Source: Paenibacillus oryzae
GTDB taxonomy: Bacteria; Bacillota; Bacilli; Paenibacillales; Paenibacillaceae
NCBI RefSeq assembly: GCF_001675045.1
Contig: NZ_LYPA01000050.1
Location: 62,001 to 126,000, forward strand
Direction: 5' to 3'
Length of the DNA stretch: 64,000 nucleotides
Each line of letters starts with the position of its first letter. Within the stretch, counting starts at the first letter, position 1. Positions 1 through 8,718 of the stretch are shown piece after piece. The notes beneath the pieces are model-generated. The model did no database searches, was not told the origin of the DNA, and was given only the letters and a program-made list of their open reading frames with translations. Position numbers and translations under genes: made by a program.

Positions 1-465
1 CAGCGCAATGGCGATTGCCACACGCTGCTGCTCGCCGCCGGACAGCTCGCTGAGCCGATTTTTCATTTTGCCGCCAAGGCCAACCGCCTCCAGCAGCTCC
101 CTTGCTCTCTCCCGACGCCGCTTACCATGCAGCAGCATAGGCAGCTCGACATTTTCCATCGCGGTCAAATACGGGATCAGGTTGCGGGCATTGTTTTGCC
201 AGACAAAGCCGACCAGCTCTCGCTTGTAGGCGACAAGCTCTCGTTCCCGAAAGGTCAGCAAATCCCGCCCGCCCACTCTCAGCTTGCCGGCAGAGGGCTT
301 ATCCAGGCCGCCCAGCATATTGAGCAGGGTGGATTTGCCGCTGCCGGAATTTCCGATGATGGCCATCAGCTCGCCATCCTCCACGGTCAAGTCCAGCCCC
401 TGCAAGGCAACCACTTCCAGGTCTGCCGTCTTGTAAATTTTCACAAGCCCTTCGCAATGAATCAT
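1..465 (-). CDS. ABC transporter ATP-binding protein (C-terminus cut by window edge)
   Basis: The reading frame starts at ATG 465 and runs off the window without a stop, so only about 155 N-terminal residues are present. They show a Walker A motif (GNSGSGKST, about residues 36-44), a Q-loop region (FVWQNNARN) and the signature [12 protein letters not shown] at the truncated end. This is the LolD/MacB-type ATPase family that energises FtsX-like permeases. It begins 3 bp after the stop of the large permease, so the two are surely co-transcribed. It is the second ATPase of the operon; the first lies at 4428-5147. Walker B and the H-loop are outside the window. Confidence 0.9.
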   Translation of the reverse strand, partial: MIHCEGLVKIYKTADLEVVALQGLDLTVEDGELMAIIGNSGSGKSTLLNMLGGLDKPSAGKLRVGGRDLLTFRERELVAYKRELVGFVWQNNARNLIPYLTAMENVELPMLLHGKRRRERARELLEAVGLGGKMKNRLSELSGGEQQRVAIAIAL

Positions 466-468
466 AGT

Positions 469-3357
469 CTACTCCTCTCCCAGCTTTAACGCCGATGCGA
501 TCCGGATTCGCGACAGACGATAGCCAAGCAGCAGAAGCCCCAGGCCTAATGTTGAACCAACAATTCCGTATAGCTGTATATAATCACTGGCCCGGTAGAC
601 GACCTCGAATGGCGGCACCTGCTCCGTTGTGGCAAACGACATTTCAAACAGAGGCACAAAACGCTCGCTAACGAGATTGCCAATTAAAACACCCATCAAA
701 ACCGCCGCCCCGGAGGTCAACAGCTGCTCAGCCGCCAGCATCCCAAAAAGCTGAGGAAACGGCAGGCCCATCGCCCGCAGCACTCCATATTGAAGCGTTC
801 TTCCCGACAAGGTAAGCACCCAAAACAGCAAAAAGCCAAAAAAGCAAATCACCATGGAAATGACAAAACCCAATGTCATGACGCCATTAATCGCCATGCG
901 GAACGGGTCGTTGCGGGATTGGCTCAGAGCCTGCTGTGCATCCTTCAGTCCGCTAACGGCAACCTTGCGTTCCGAAAGCTGGCTATAAATATCGCTGCTG
1001 GATACGCCATCCTCCAACTTCAGCCATACCTCATAAGGCTCCACAGCGAGACGGTTCTGAATGGTAGCCAGATGTCCTACGACAAGACGCGGTGCAACGA
1101 CTTTTCCATCCTCCTGCACTGGGCCATCGGGAAGCGGATTCCAGCTTGGCCAATAGTCGATAATTCCGTAGACCGTAAAGGTCGTTTGATCCACGCCGTC
1201 CCATGAAATCCGCAGCGGATCGCCAGGCTTCAGCTTAGCCTCCTCTGCAATGGAACGCGATATCAGCACAGCCCGAGGATCAGGCGCAATCAAATTCAAA
1301 TAGCTGTTGATGGGATGCTCCAGCAAGGAGTCCTTCATCCATACCGTATTGCCAAAATCCTGCGTATGAATGCCCATCAGCGTTGTTCGGCCAGCCTGGC
1401 CGCTGCCAGGCGCGCTGAAACGCGCATCCTCCTTTTTGAACACCTTGGAAGCAGCCGCTACTCCCTCCAGCTCTTGAAACGGGGCAAACGGCGGCTCCGT
1501 ATATTGCACGCGGCGCGCAGTTGTTGCGGTTGATGAGCCGCTATCCCCTTGAAGCTGCTGCGGAGCGCCTCCCGCCATGATCGTAACAGGAGCATCGCTC
1601 TTCCAGCGGGTTGTCAGCGCCATATCCGCTCCAACGTTGTACCTGATTTTACTCTCCAGATTATCATTGATCGTTCTGGCCGAGCTTGCGCTGAAAATGC
1701 CTGTTGCAACCGTCATAATAAGAAATACCTTAATCGTCAGGTATTGCCCGGAGGAGCGGCTGACCTGCACAAGCGTCCCGTACATGGAGGGCGGCCACCA
1801 GCGCTGCCCCGCCCGGAACACCAGCTTGATCAGCCATGGATATACACGAAGAGCCAGGAGACCGCAGCCAAGCGCAAACAAGGCAGGCAGCAGGAACAGC
1901 ATCGGGTCTATCTGAAGCGCATCGGAATCAATTGCCAGACGCTTCAGATCCTCCTGTCTTTTATTGAAGTTATGCAATAAATAAAGAGATAGCGCAATGA
2001 GCGCAATATCGGCTCCCGTTTTGTGCCAAAACGACATCCCCGCAAGCCGGGCTGTAGCCTGCTTGCGCGCTACTATGCTTGTTCTAGTTGCCGCGAAGGC
2101 CGGAATCAGAATCAGAATAATGGCCGCTCCAACTGCGATGGCAGCGATTTTGTAGGCAATGCCGCTTAGCGCCACCTCGAGCGCAGATCGCTGCACAAAT
2201 TCCAGAAAACCGCTGGACGCGCCCAGCACTCTTGTAATGGCAACGCCCAAAAACGGGCCTGCCGCCAATGCCGCTCCTCCCAGTAAAAGGCTTTCGAAGG
2301 TATATGCCGTCATAATTTGCAGACGGCTTGCGCCCCGGCTGCGAAGCACGGCAATTTCCGTCTTCTGGCGCTCGATAATCAAATTGGCCGCCATATACAA
2401 ATAAAAAGCAAGCATCATCATAACCGGCGAATAAAGGGAAAGCATCATCAGATCCAGCTTTTCCCGCTTTCCCTCGTAGGAGGCAATGGTTTGAAGGGCC
2501 GGAACGTTTACTTCATCGGCTCCAAGCCGTCCCCGGAAGTAGCGACGGAGCTCTGTGCTTGCTTTTGTAAAAGCCTCCATATTCTCCAGCTTCAAGCCGC
2601 TGTAATTTAAAGCAACGCGCCATTCCAGCTCTGAAACTCTCGCCTTTCCTCCCTGCACGAACTCCCGCTCGAACTGCTGGAAAGGCACAAGAAAGCCATC
2701 CGTAGATTCTGTGGTCAAAAAAGGCAGATACGGGTCTGCCTCAGGGTCCGTTTCAATGATGCCCACAGGTACAACTCTGAACAGAACCTTCTCCTGCTCC
2801 GGGTATTCCGCGACGAGCTCTTCGCCTAATCCCCGCTTTGCGGCAAATAGAAACCGCTGCGTCACCAGCGCCTCGAATACGCCGTCTGTACGGTCAGCAG
2901 GCATTCTTCCTTCGATGAGCTTTACCCTTGATTCCATGTCGGATAGCGACTTGAAGGCGCCGGAGGTTTTCTGAGCCTGCTTCTCCGCCTCGCTGGCGTC
3001 GGCTCCATAAACTTTCATTTTTGGCGTGGCGCGCTGCCGGTAAGCGGACATCTGCTCCAGTCCTGCTCTTGCGGGAAGCCCCTCCATATAACGGTCGGCC
3101 CGGGCAATCGCTTCCGCCGTATCCTCGGCGCTTTTGCTTGAAGAAATCGTTGTTGCAGCCCGGACATAGCCGGGATAGACGAAGCTTTCGCTTTGCAGCC
3201 TTTGAAGCTCCTTTTGCAGCGTTCGCTGAAGAATCGCTTCGGAATAAAGCGGCATCGAGCTGAACAGCGCTACGCATATCGTAAGCCCGAACCATAGATT
3301 TAATTGCAGCCATTTATTGCTGGCCATCTTGCGAAGGATCATGGTCCACAAGGCCAT
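469..3357 (-). CDS. Large FtsX-type ABC transporter permease
   Basis: Integral membrane subunit of an ABC exporter of the MacB/FtsX superfamily, about 962 residues. One N-terminal membrane helix (about residues 18-36) is followed by a roughly 270-residue extracytoplasmic domain and a first FtsX helix group (about 310-430) with the typical IAVLRSRGAS coupling segment. A second extracytoplasmic part follows, then a C-terminal FtsX group (about 835-955) with the matching LQYGVLRAMGL segment. This duplicated layout suggests a single chain replaces a permease dimer. A GTG at 3363 is in frame, but AGGTG lies 5 nt before ATG 3357, which is preferred. The substrate is unknown; lipid, peptide or antibiotic export would fit the family. 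Confidence 0.88.
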   Translation of the reverse strand: MALWTMILRKMASNKWLQLNLWFGLTICVALFSSMPLYSEAILQRTLQKELQRLQSESFVYPGYVRAATTISSSKSAEDTAEAIARADRYMEGLPARAGLEQMSAYRQRATPKMKVYGADASEAEKQAQKTSGAFKSLSDMESRVKLIEGRMPADRTDGVFEALVTQRFLFAAKRGLGEELVAEYPEQEKVLFRVVPVGIIETDPEADPYLPFLTTESTDGFLVPFQQFEREFVQGGKARVSELEWRVALNYSGLKLENMEAFTKASTELRRYFRGRLGADEVNVPALQTIASYEGKREKLDLMMLSLYSPVMMMLAFYLYMAANLIIERQKTEIAVLRSRGASRLQIMTAYTFESLLLGGAALAAGPFLGVAITRVLGASSGFLEFVQRSALEVALSGIAYKIAAIAVGAAIILILIPAFAATRTSIVARKQATARLAGMSFWHKTGADIALIALSLYLLHNFNKRQEDLKRLAIDSDALQIDPMLFLLPALFALGCGLLALRVYPWLIKLVFRAGQRWWPPSMYGTLVQVSRSSGQYLTIKVFLIMTVATGIFSASSARTINDNLESKIRYNVGADMALTTRWKSDAPVTIMAGGAPQQLQGDSGSSTATTARRVQYTEPPFAPFQELEGVAAASKVFKKEDARFSAPGSGQAGRTTLMGIHTQDFGNTVWMKDSLLEHPINSYLNLIAPDPRAVLISRSIAEEAKLKPGDPLRISWDGVDQTTFTVYGIIDYWPSWNPLPDGPVQEDGKVVAPRLVVGHLATIQNRLAVEPYEVWLKLEDGVSSSDIYSQLSERKVAVSGLKDAQQALSQSRNDPFRMAINGVMTLGFVISMVICFFGFLLFWVLTLSGRTLQYGVLRAMGLPFPQLFGMLAAEQLLTSGAAVLMGVLIGNLVSERFVPLFEMSFATTEQVPPFEVVYRASDYIQLYGIVGSTLGLGLLLLGYRLSRIRIASALKLGEE

Positions 3358-3406
3358 ATGCACACCTCATTTATTTTTCGTCCCTGTCGGGCATGCAGCT
3401 GCGGGT

Positions 3407-4459
3407 TTAGTGGTTTACGACCACCATCTGCCCCTCATCCAGCCCGGATACGATTTCTGCTTCGGTCGCTGTCGTAAGACCAACCTCCACATCTACCTCC
3501 CGGCGCTGGCTTCCGTCCGCAATTTGCACATAGCTGCGCCCCATGTAGGAACGCACCGCCGAACGGGGCAGCAGAATAACGTCGGCGCGATTTTGCAGCT
3601 CTATGATCATTTCCGCGCTATGCCCGATCTGCACATCCTCCGGCTGCTTCTCCATTTCAACAATAAGCAAAACCGCGTTTCGCTCCGTCTGAATTTCATC
3701 TGTTGTAAGCGGAGCATTGGCCGGAGTTTGCAGCACCGTACCATCATAGGCCTTTCCCTTGTATCTCAGCTGAACCGGCATGCCGGTTTCCACCATCATC
3801 AAATCCTTGGGACTTCCTGCCGTATAGGTCAGCTGTATGCGGGCAGGGTCGGCGATGGTCATAATGGTCTGATGGGCGCTTACGGTATCGCCCGTCTGCA
3901 ACGTTTCCGCAAAAATAACGACGCCATCAATCGGAGCGTATAATCTGGAATTTTCCAGCCGGCTCTCCATAGATTCCAGCAGCAGCGTTTCCCGCTCCAG
4001 ATCGATTTCGCGCAGACGCAGCTCCGTCTCGGACACGTCGGACATTTTGGACTGCCTGTACTGCAGCCAGCCTTTCTCAACATTCATTTTCTGTAGCCGG
4101 AGCTGCAGCTCCAGATCGCCGCTGTCCAGCTCCACCAGCACATCCCCCGCTTTGACGGAATCTCCCACCGCAACATTTACCGACTGTACCTTTCCGCCGG
4201 ATTCAAGAAATGAAGCCTCCTCCGTGGCAGCGGATACAAAACGGGCCGTGCCTCTGAGATACGTCTGGATATTTCCCTTGACCGCCTGCACGAGGTTTAG
4301 CTCCTCCTCCGTCGGCTGAATAAGGGGGGGCTGCACGGTTTCCTCCTCCATTGGAAGAAGGGAACATCCCGAGAGGACAATACATGCAATAATCCATATT
4401 GCCGCCAGCTGTTTGAAGCGCGAACGGCTAATCCGCCGAGAGTTGATTTTGCGTAACAA
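3407..4459 (-). CDS. Efflux adaptor lipoprotein (HlyD/MacA-type membrane fusion protein), copy 2
   Basis: Adaptor subunit that would sit outside the membrane and link to the FtsX permease. The start chosen is TTG 4459 because GGAGGA lies 8 nt upstream; an ATG at 4468 sits directly on that Shine-Dalgarno. The N-terminus has a hydrophobic segment ending in the lipobox VLSGC. It is followed by a biotinyl-lipoyl-like half motif (GDSVKAGDVLVELDSG), an alpha-hairpin with LRLREIDLERE, the second half (APIDGVVIF) and beta-barrel domains. It overlaps the end of the upstream ATPase by about 32 bp. It is clearly a paralogue of the adaptor at 5161-6222 (shared ETGMPV, IGHSAE and VGLT/TGLTS segments). About 350 residues, normal for the family. 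Confidence 0.87.
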   Translation of the reverse strand: MLRKINSRRISRSRFKQLAAIWIIACIVLSGCSLLPMEEETVQPPLIQPTEEELNLVQAVKGNIQTYLRGTARFVSAATEEASFLESGGKVQSVNVAVGDSVKAGDVLVELDSGDLELQLRLQKMNVEKGWLQYRQSKMSDVSETELRLREIDLERETLLLESMESRLENSRLYAPIDGVVIFAETLQTGDTVSAHQTIMTIADPARIQLTYTAGSPKDLMMVETGMPVQLRYKGKAYDGTVLQTPANAPLTTDEIQTERNAVLLIVEMEKQPEDVQIGHSAEMIIELQNRADVILLPRSAVRSYMGRSYVQIADGSQRREVDVEVGLTTATEAEIVSGLDEGQMVVVNH

Positions 4460-5147
4460 TACGTCCATCCTCCAATGCCACAACATAATCGGCAAGCTCC
4501 ATAATTCCGGGATCATGCGTTGTCATCACAATCGTCATGCCGGCCTTCTGCACCAGCTCGCGAAATACCTTCATTACCTGGTAACCCATTCTGCTATCCA
4601 GCTCCGCAGTTGGTTCATCCGCAATCAGCAAGGTCGGCTTGTGCGCAATCGCCCGCGCAATGGCCACGCGCTGCTGCTCTCCGCCTGAGAGCTCCATGGG
4701 GCGATGCTTCATTCTGTCCTTCATGCCAACCTTCTCCAGTGCCTCGATCGCCGCTTCGCGGTTGCCGCTTGATGGCGCGCCTGCGATGCGCAAGCCGTAT
4801 TCCACATTTTCATAGGCGGACATGAGGGGAATCAAGCCAAAGGATTGGAAAATAAGCCCCAGCTCCTTTCGCCGCAACCGGCTTCTCTCCAGAGGCGACA
4901 AGGCCGTTATTTCTCTATTTTGCAGAAATACCTGTCCACCGGTCGGCTCATCCAGGGCGCTCAGGATGTTAAGCAGTGTTGTTTTCCCTGACCCCGAACG
5001 CCCCTTAAGCGCAACCAGCGTACCTGTCTTTACATTCAAATGAATATCTGCAAGCGCTGTCACAGCAGTTTGGCCTTTACCGAATACCCGCCGTATGCCA
5101 ACGGCCTTCAATAACGTTTCCCCATCGTTGGTACGACACGCTTCCAA
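4428..5147 (-). CDS. ABC transporter ATP-binding protein (LolD/MacB type)
   Basis: Complete ATPase of about 239 residues: Walker [10 protein letters not shown] (about residues 49-57), Q-loop [10 protein letters not shown], signature [14 protein letters not shown], Walker [13 protein letters not shown] and H-loop MTTHDP. This pattern belongs to the ATPases paired with FtsX-like permeases. The start is TTG 5147, supported by GGAGGAG 6 nt upstream, and lies 13 bp after the upstream adaptor's stop. It is embedded between the two adaptors, so the operon order is adaptor 1, ATPase 1, adaptor 2, permease, ATPase 2. Confidence 0.92.
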   Translation of the reverse strand: MEACRTNDGETLLKAVGIRRVFGKGQTAVTALADIHLNVKTGTLVALKGRSGSGKTTLLNILSALDEPTGGQVFLQNREITALSPLERSRLRRKELGLIFQSFGLIPLMSAYENVEYGLRIAGAPSSGNREAAIEALEKVGMKDRMKHRPMELSGGEQQRVAIARAIAHKPTLLIADEPTAELDSRMGYQVMKVFRELVQKAGMTIVMTTHDPGIMELADYVVALEDGRIVTQNQLSAD

Positions 5148-5160
5148 TAATAGCTCCTCC

Positions 5161-6222
5161 TCACGGATTCAAAACAATCTGCTGCCCTTCCTCTATGCCT
5201 TTAACAATTTCAATGTCCGAACCGGACGTCAGCCCCGTCTCGACATCCCTCACCAAACGGCTTCCTTCCTCCAAAATCTGCACATAATTGCTGCCGGAGA
5301 GAGAAAATACTGATGTTCGCGGAACAATGATGGTGTTTTCCCTTTGTTGAAGGGTTATTGCGATCTCCGCACTATGACCTATAACGGCTTCGGGAGGAAG
5401 CTGGTCCATATCAATAATAATTCGGGTGGCATGCTGGAGTTTATTTCGGGGATCAGCCCGCATAGGCAAAGCAGAGGGCGACTGCACAACTTTTCCTTCA
5501 TAAAGCTTTCCTTTATACGTCACCTCAACCGGCATGCCCGTCTCCACGCCAAGCAGCTCGGAAGGCTGTTTGACGCTATACACCAGTTGCAGGCTGGAAG
5601 GATCCGCCACGGTTGCAATGGCTTGATAGGGCTGCACGCTGTTGCCTGCTTTCAGCTTCTCGGCAAAGGTTACAATGCCTTCAAAAGGCGCTTTTAGCTC
5701 CGAGTCTGCCAATCGAGTCGTAAGCGCGCGCAGCGCAGCCGTTTCCCGCTCCAGATCGGCCTCCCTGGACAGCAGCGCAACTTCGTCGCCATCCATTCCA
5801 GCTGTCTCTTTATATAGAAGGACTGCCCTTTCTACATTCAGCTTTTGCAGCTCGATCCGGTCCTCCAGCTCTCCCGTTTCCAGCTGCACCAACACTTCGC
5901 CGTTTTCAACCTTTTTTCCCGTTTCGGCATAATAAGCTTTAATAACCCCGCCGGAGCTTCCAACAACCAGCTTCGTTACGCGGGACGGCACAAAGGTTGC
6001 ATTGCCGCGCAGCCTGGTTTCGATTGTTCCTCTTGAAGCGATTGCCGTTTCAACCTTCTCCTCCGGGGGCTGAAATAAAGGAGCCGCCAAATCAGCGGGT
6101 TTGCTCTCTCCCAAAGCGCAGCCGCCCAGCAGCAGAACCGCCAAAACGCAACCGCCTAGCCGCACTGCAAACCCCTTGCCAGGAAGAATTGAACTGCCGC
6201 CTCCTTTTTGTCGATCAACCAC
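5161..6222 (-). CDS. Efflux adaptor lipoprotein (HlyD/MacA-type), copy 1
   Basis: First gene of the efflux operon, about 353 residues. GTG 6222 is preceded by GGAGGAG at about 8 nt. After a short basic stretch comes a hydrophobic segment and the lipobox LLGGC, predicting a lipoprotein on the outer face of the membrane. The lipoyl-like halves (GKKVENGEVLVQLETG and APFEGIVTFAEKL) flank a short coiled hairpin, followed by beta-barrel segments with YKGKLYEGKVV and IGHSAEIAI. It resembles the second adaptor along most of its length. Two adaptors could form a hetero-oligomeric ring or serve different partners. The region upstream holds a terminator of the preceding gene, and no clear promoter was found. 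Confidence 0.87.
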   Translation of the reverse strand: MVDRQKGGGSSILPGKGFAVRLGGCVLAVLLLGGCALGESKPADLAAPLFQPPEEKVETAIASRGTIETRLRGNATFVPSRVTKLVVGSSGGVIKAYYAETGKKVENGEVLVQLETGELEDRIELQKLNVERAVLLYKETAGMDGDEVALLSREADLERETAALRALTTRLADSELKAPFEGIVTFAEKLKAGNSVQPYQAIATVADPSSLQLVYSVKQPSELLGVETGMPVEVTYKGKLYEGKVVQSPSALPMRADPRNKLQHATRIIIDMDQLPPEAVIGHSAEIAITLQQRENTIIVPRTSVFSLSGSNYVQILEEGSRLVRDVETGLTSGSDIEIVKGIEEGQQIVLNP

Positions 6223-6289
6223 CGTAAAGCCTCCTCCGCTTGGCTTATTGCCAGCTGCGTTTCCTCTGTTTATCGCTATTATAAAATAA

Positions 6290-6327
6290 GAACACCCTAA
6301 TCAGCGCCCGTCTGATTATAGGTGTTC
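6290..6327 (-). terminator. Rho-independent terminator after the HAD gene
   Basis: Inverted repeat with arms GAACACCCTAATCAG and CTGATTATAGGTGTTC around a 7-nt loop, one bulge. On the minus strand it is followed by TTATTTTATAAT, a T-rich tail. It lies between the HAD phosphatase stop and the efflux operon and would separate them. Confidence 0.75.
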
Positions 6328-6364
6328 ACATGTCATTTGCTATGATTCATTGCCAGCACACAAC

Positions 6365-7192
6365 TCAAAAGGCTGCTTTCAAAAATTTTGCTACCCCGTT
6401 ATTGTTGTTGCTTTCAATGATTTTGTCTGCTGTATTTAATATCGTTGCATGTGCATTGCTAACCGCATACTTTTCATCCGCTGCTTCAAACATGCTTAGA
6501 TCATTGAGGTTGTCTCCAAAACAAACCACTTTTTCAAAATGGAATTCTTTTTTCAAATAAAGAACTGCTTCTTTTTTTGTTGCATAACGACTCGAAATTT
6601 CCAGCCAGTTAAATGGCGGGGTGTAGATGTCCGGGCCATAATGACAGGTGCATTCCTCGTTATCGCTAAAGACTTGAAAAGCTTTGACAAGCTTTTGCGG
6701 CTTATCTATTGCATTTACCGTAAGTATATGCTCATTAAAGCATTCATCATAATCGCCAATGCATCTGAATCTCCGATCTCCCTTGCTCAGCCTGTTTGCT
6801 ATGTAATTCTCCTCGCTTTTATTAAAAATGCCTCTATAGTAAATATGAGCATTTCCAGCCGAATCAATGGTATACACGATAGGATTAAGGCCAGATTCCA
6901 AATAAGCTTTGAGGACCTGAGCAGCCAGTGGACCCGGCAAATAATTTTCCTTAATGTTACGGGATTTTGCAGCATCAAAAATAAAAACTCCATTTATTAA
7001 AACCATAGGCATCTTTAAACGCAATCCTTTAACGATTTCCCTTACGGACTCTATGGAACGGGCTGTTGCGATAGTAAAGTTCATTCCCTTGTCGACGATC
7101 AGATGATTAATAATTTCTATGGATTCATTCTCTATCTCTTGCTTATCGTTCAATAAAGTGCCATCCAGGTCCGAAACGTATAAAACGCTCAC
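6365..7192 (-). CDS. Cof-type HAD-IIB family sugar-phosphate phosphatase
   Basis: About 275 residues. The N-terminal motif I is SDLDGTLL, giving the DxD catalytic pair. A late CFGDNLNDLSMF motif supplies the Mg-binding aspartates, and a C2-type cap lies between. This is the Cof/YbjI/YidA group, which dephosphorylates sugar phosphates or flavin-type substrates in the cytoplasm. The start GTG 7192 was chosen because AGGAGGTATTTT ends directly before it; the longer frame to 7225 has no ribosome site. It stands alone, and its true substrate cannot be read from sequence. Confidence 0.88.
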   Translation of the reverse strand: MSVLYVSDLDGTLLNDKQEIENESIEIINHLIVDKGMNFTIATARSIESVREIVKGLRLKMPMVLINGVFIFDAAKSRNIKENYLPGPLAAQVLKAYLESGLNPIVYTIDSAGNAHIYYRGIFNKSEENYIANRLSKGDRRFRCIGDYDECFNEHILTVNAIDKPQKLVKAFQVFSDNEECTCHYGPDIYTPPFNWLEISSRYATKKEAVLYLKKEFHFEKVVCFGDNLNDLSMFEAADEKYAVSNAHATILNTADKIIESNNNNGVAKFLKAAF

Positions 7193-7213
7193 AAAATACC
7201 TCCTTGTCTTGAT

Positions 7214-7259
7214 GGGGCTGTCCAAAAGAAGGATGTCTTGGAAGCTTTCGGACAGCCCC
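7214..7259. repeat. 10-bp inverted repeat, weak terminator candidate
   Basis: GGGGCTGTCC and GGACAGCCCC are perfect arms separated by 26 bp. It lies just after the sigma/partner operon and just before the HAD start, where a terminator is expected. No T-run follows on either strand, so termination is uncertain. Confidence 0.4.
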
Positions 7260-7291
7260 TGGTAGTTAATTAAACGAAGTCTCTCCCGTAA

Positions 7292-8053
7292 TCACTTATT
7301 AGTAATACTAAGAGCCAATTTCATAACCTGATCTTTGTCGAAATCGCTGGTGCGAATTTCATATTGCAGCCGTTGGCCGTCTTCTTCCTCAATCCACAAA
7401 AGCTGGCGGTTGAACGCATCGCCCAAATATACGGCCTTATGGCGGTTTACGAGGGTTTGCTCTACCTCATGCGTGGAAAGATCGGGCACATGAACCCGGT
7501 TTTTGGTCGTTGTCAGCACATGCTGCTCCCATCGGGACCCGCCATCCTCGCAATTCAGCTTGAAGCCAACCATTTTTCCGCTTGGCGGCAGCGGACGTAC
7601 AACCGTTTTCCCGCTTTTCTCCGCTTCCTCGCGCATAGCGGATATTTCGCTATCATCCAGTGAACCAAATCCATACATAACGTAAATTTCCGTAATGACC
7701 TCGCTCCGGGGCAGTTTAATGACATAAGGCTGCATCTCCTGAAGAAGCGCCTCCAGACCGCCGCTCCAAAGCACATGCTCATAATTCGTCTGATTGCTGA
7801 CCGTACGGTCGGGATTGTCAGTCAGACTATAAATGGCAATGCCCGATCCCGGCGGCAACCCGCCAACTAGCTGATCGAAGGGATCATCCGCCTCCAGCGA
7901 AGCTACCGTCACCTTGCCCAGGAAGCCGCCTCCGTCGCTCCAAAGCTCCAGCTCCTTGAATATTTTGCCCTTAAGCTCCATCGGGGGTTCGATTTCAGCC
8001 GCCTGATTCCGTAATGCTGACAAAATGGCTATATCGCGATCTTGATCTGTCAT
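7292..8053 (-). CDS. Soluble sigma-factor-linked protein, possible anti-sigma factor
   Basis: Protein of 253 residues with no recognised catalytic motif. Its ATG overlaps the sigma factor stop as ATGA, so translation is coupled. That placement is typical of anti-sigma factors, and the N-terminal helix (DIAILSALRNQAAEIEPPMELKGK split across about residues 7-30) resembles the short N-terminal sigma-binding segment of such proteins. Unlike most ECF anti-sigmas it has no membrane helix and no HxxxCxxC zinc motif. The rest is mixed alpha/beta with charged segments. Function inferred from position only. Confidence 0.6.
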   Translation of the reverse strand: MTDQDRDIAILSALRNQAAEIEPPMELKGKIFKELELWSDGGGFLGKVTVASLEADDPFDQLVGGLPPGSGIAIYSLTDNPDRTVSNQTNYEHVLWSGGLEALLQEMQPYVIKLPRSEVITEIYVMYGFGSLDDSEISAMREEAEKSGKTVVRPLPPSGKMVGFKLNCEDGGSRWEQHVLTTTKNRVHVPDLSTHEVEQTLVNRHKAVYLGDAFNRQLLWIEEEDGQRLQYEIRTSDFDKDQVMKLALSITNK

Positions 8054-8595
8054 TCTACATTCCTCCGTATTGTCGTTCTTAGTTTTCTTAAGGCCAGATT
8101 TAATCTCGACTTGACTGTACCCAACGGGATACCGGCAATTTCCGCAATTTCCTCCTGCGACAAATCATTTAAGTAGCGCAGGATGACAACCTGCTTCAGC
8201 TTATAGGACAAGCCTTCAATCTCCCTTACCGCATCGTCGGCTGATAACCTCTCTATAACCGCGCCCGAAAAATCCAGCTCGACCGGAGCGGCTTGAAGCT
8301 GCTTCTCCTTGTTGTCCTTGCGTGCCTGTCTCCACTTTTTTCTGCGATAGGACTGGTGCTGCCGGATCGCAATCCCGTACAGCCATGCTCGCAGGGAACG
8401 GGACGGGTCAAATCGGGGCAAGCTCCTGTACAGCTCCACATAAACATCCTGTACGATATCGTCCAGGTCCTCCTTGCTGTCCGTTAAAAAATACAGCATC
8501 CGGTAAATGGAATGAATGGTTTCATTGTACAGCTCCGAAAAAGCCTCCTGATCACCAGCCAATACTTTATGAACCTCAGCGTTTGATTCCAACAA
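8050..8595 (-). CDS. ECF-type RNA polymerase sigma factor
   Basis: About 181 residues with sigma region 2 (YRMLYFLTDSKEDLDDIVQD and RAWLYGIAIRQ, about residues 30-90) and region 4 (LKQVVILRYLNDLSQEEIA then GIPLGTVKSRLNLALRKLR, about 125-175). It would redirect RNA polymerase to a small regulon. TTG 8595 (or the adjacent TTG 8592) follows AGGGGGTGA at 5-8 nt. It is translationally coupled to the putative anti-sigma partner. The target promoter and signal are not evident in this window; autoregulation is likely for the family. Confidence 0.92.
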   Translation of the reverse strand: MLESNAEVHKVLAGDQEAFSELYNETIHSIYRMLYFLTDSKEDLDDIVQDVYVELYRSLPRFDPSRSLRAWLYGIAIRQHQSYRRKKWRQARKDNKEKQLQAAPVELDFSGAVIERLSADDAVREIEGLSYKLKQVVILRYLNDLSQEEIAEIAGIPLGTVKSRLNLALRKLRTTIRRNVE

Positions 8596-8660
8596 TCTGT
8601 CACCCCCTAGCTGGTTATATCATATATTGGCCCTCTGCCGCATAATCGTTCGCCAAAAAG

Positions 8661-8702
8661 GCAAACAGCGCTCCCTCCACCTTGTGGAAAAAGCGCCATT
8701 GC
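8661..8702 (-). terminator. Terminator of sugar transporter operon A
   Basis: On the minus strand GCAATGGCGC and GCGCTGTTTGC form an imperfect stem, closed internally by CCAC/GTGG, followed by CTTTTTGG. It begins 16 bp after the permease stop at 8719, where a terminator is expected. Confidence 0.55.
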
Positions 8703-8718
8703 TTTTGGAACTCATGAA

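Noticed and set aside
7214-7259. Insertion sequence end
   Set aside because: Arms are only 10 bp with 26 bp between and no transposase or target duplication was seen.
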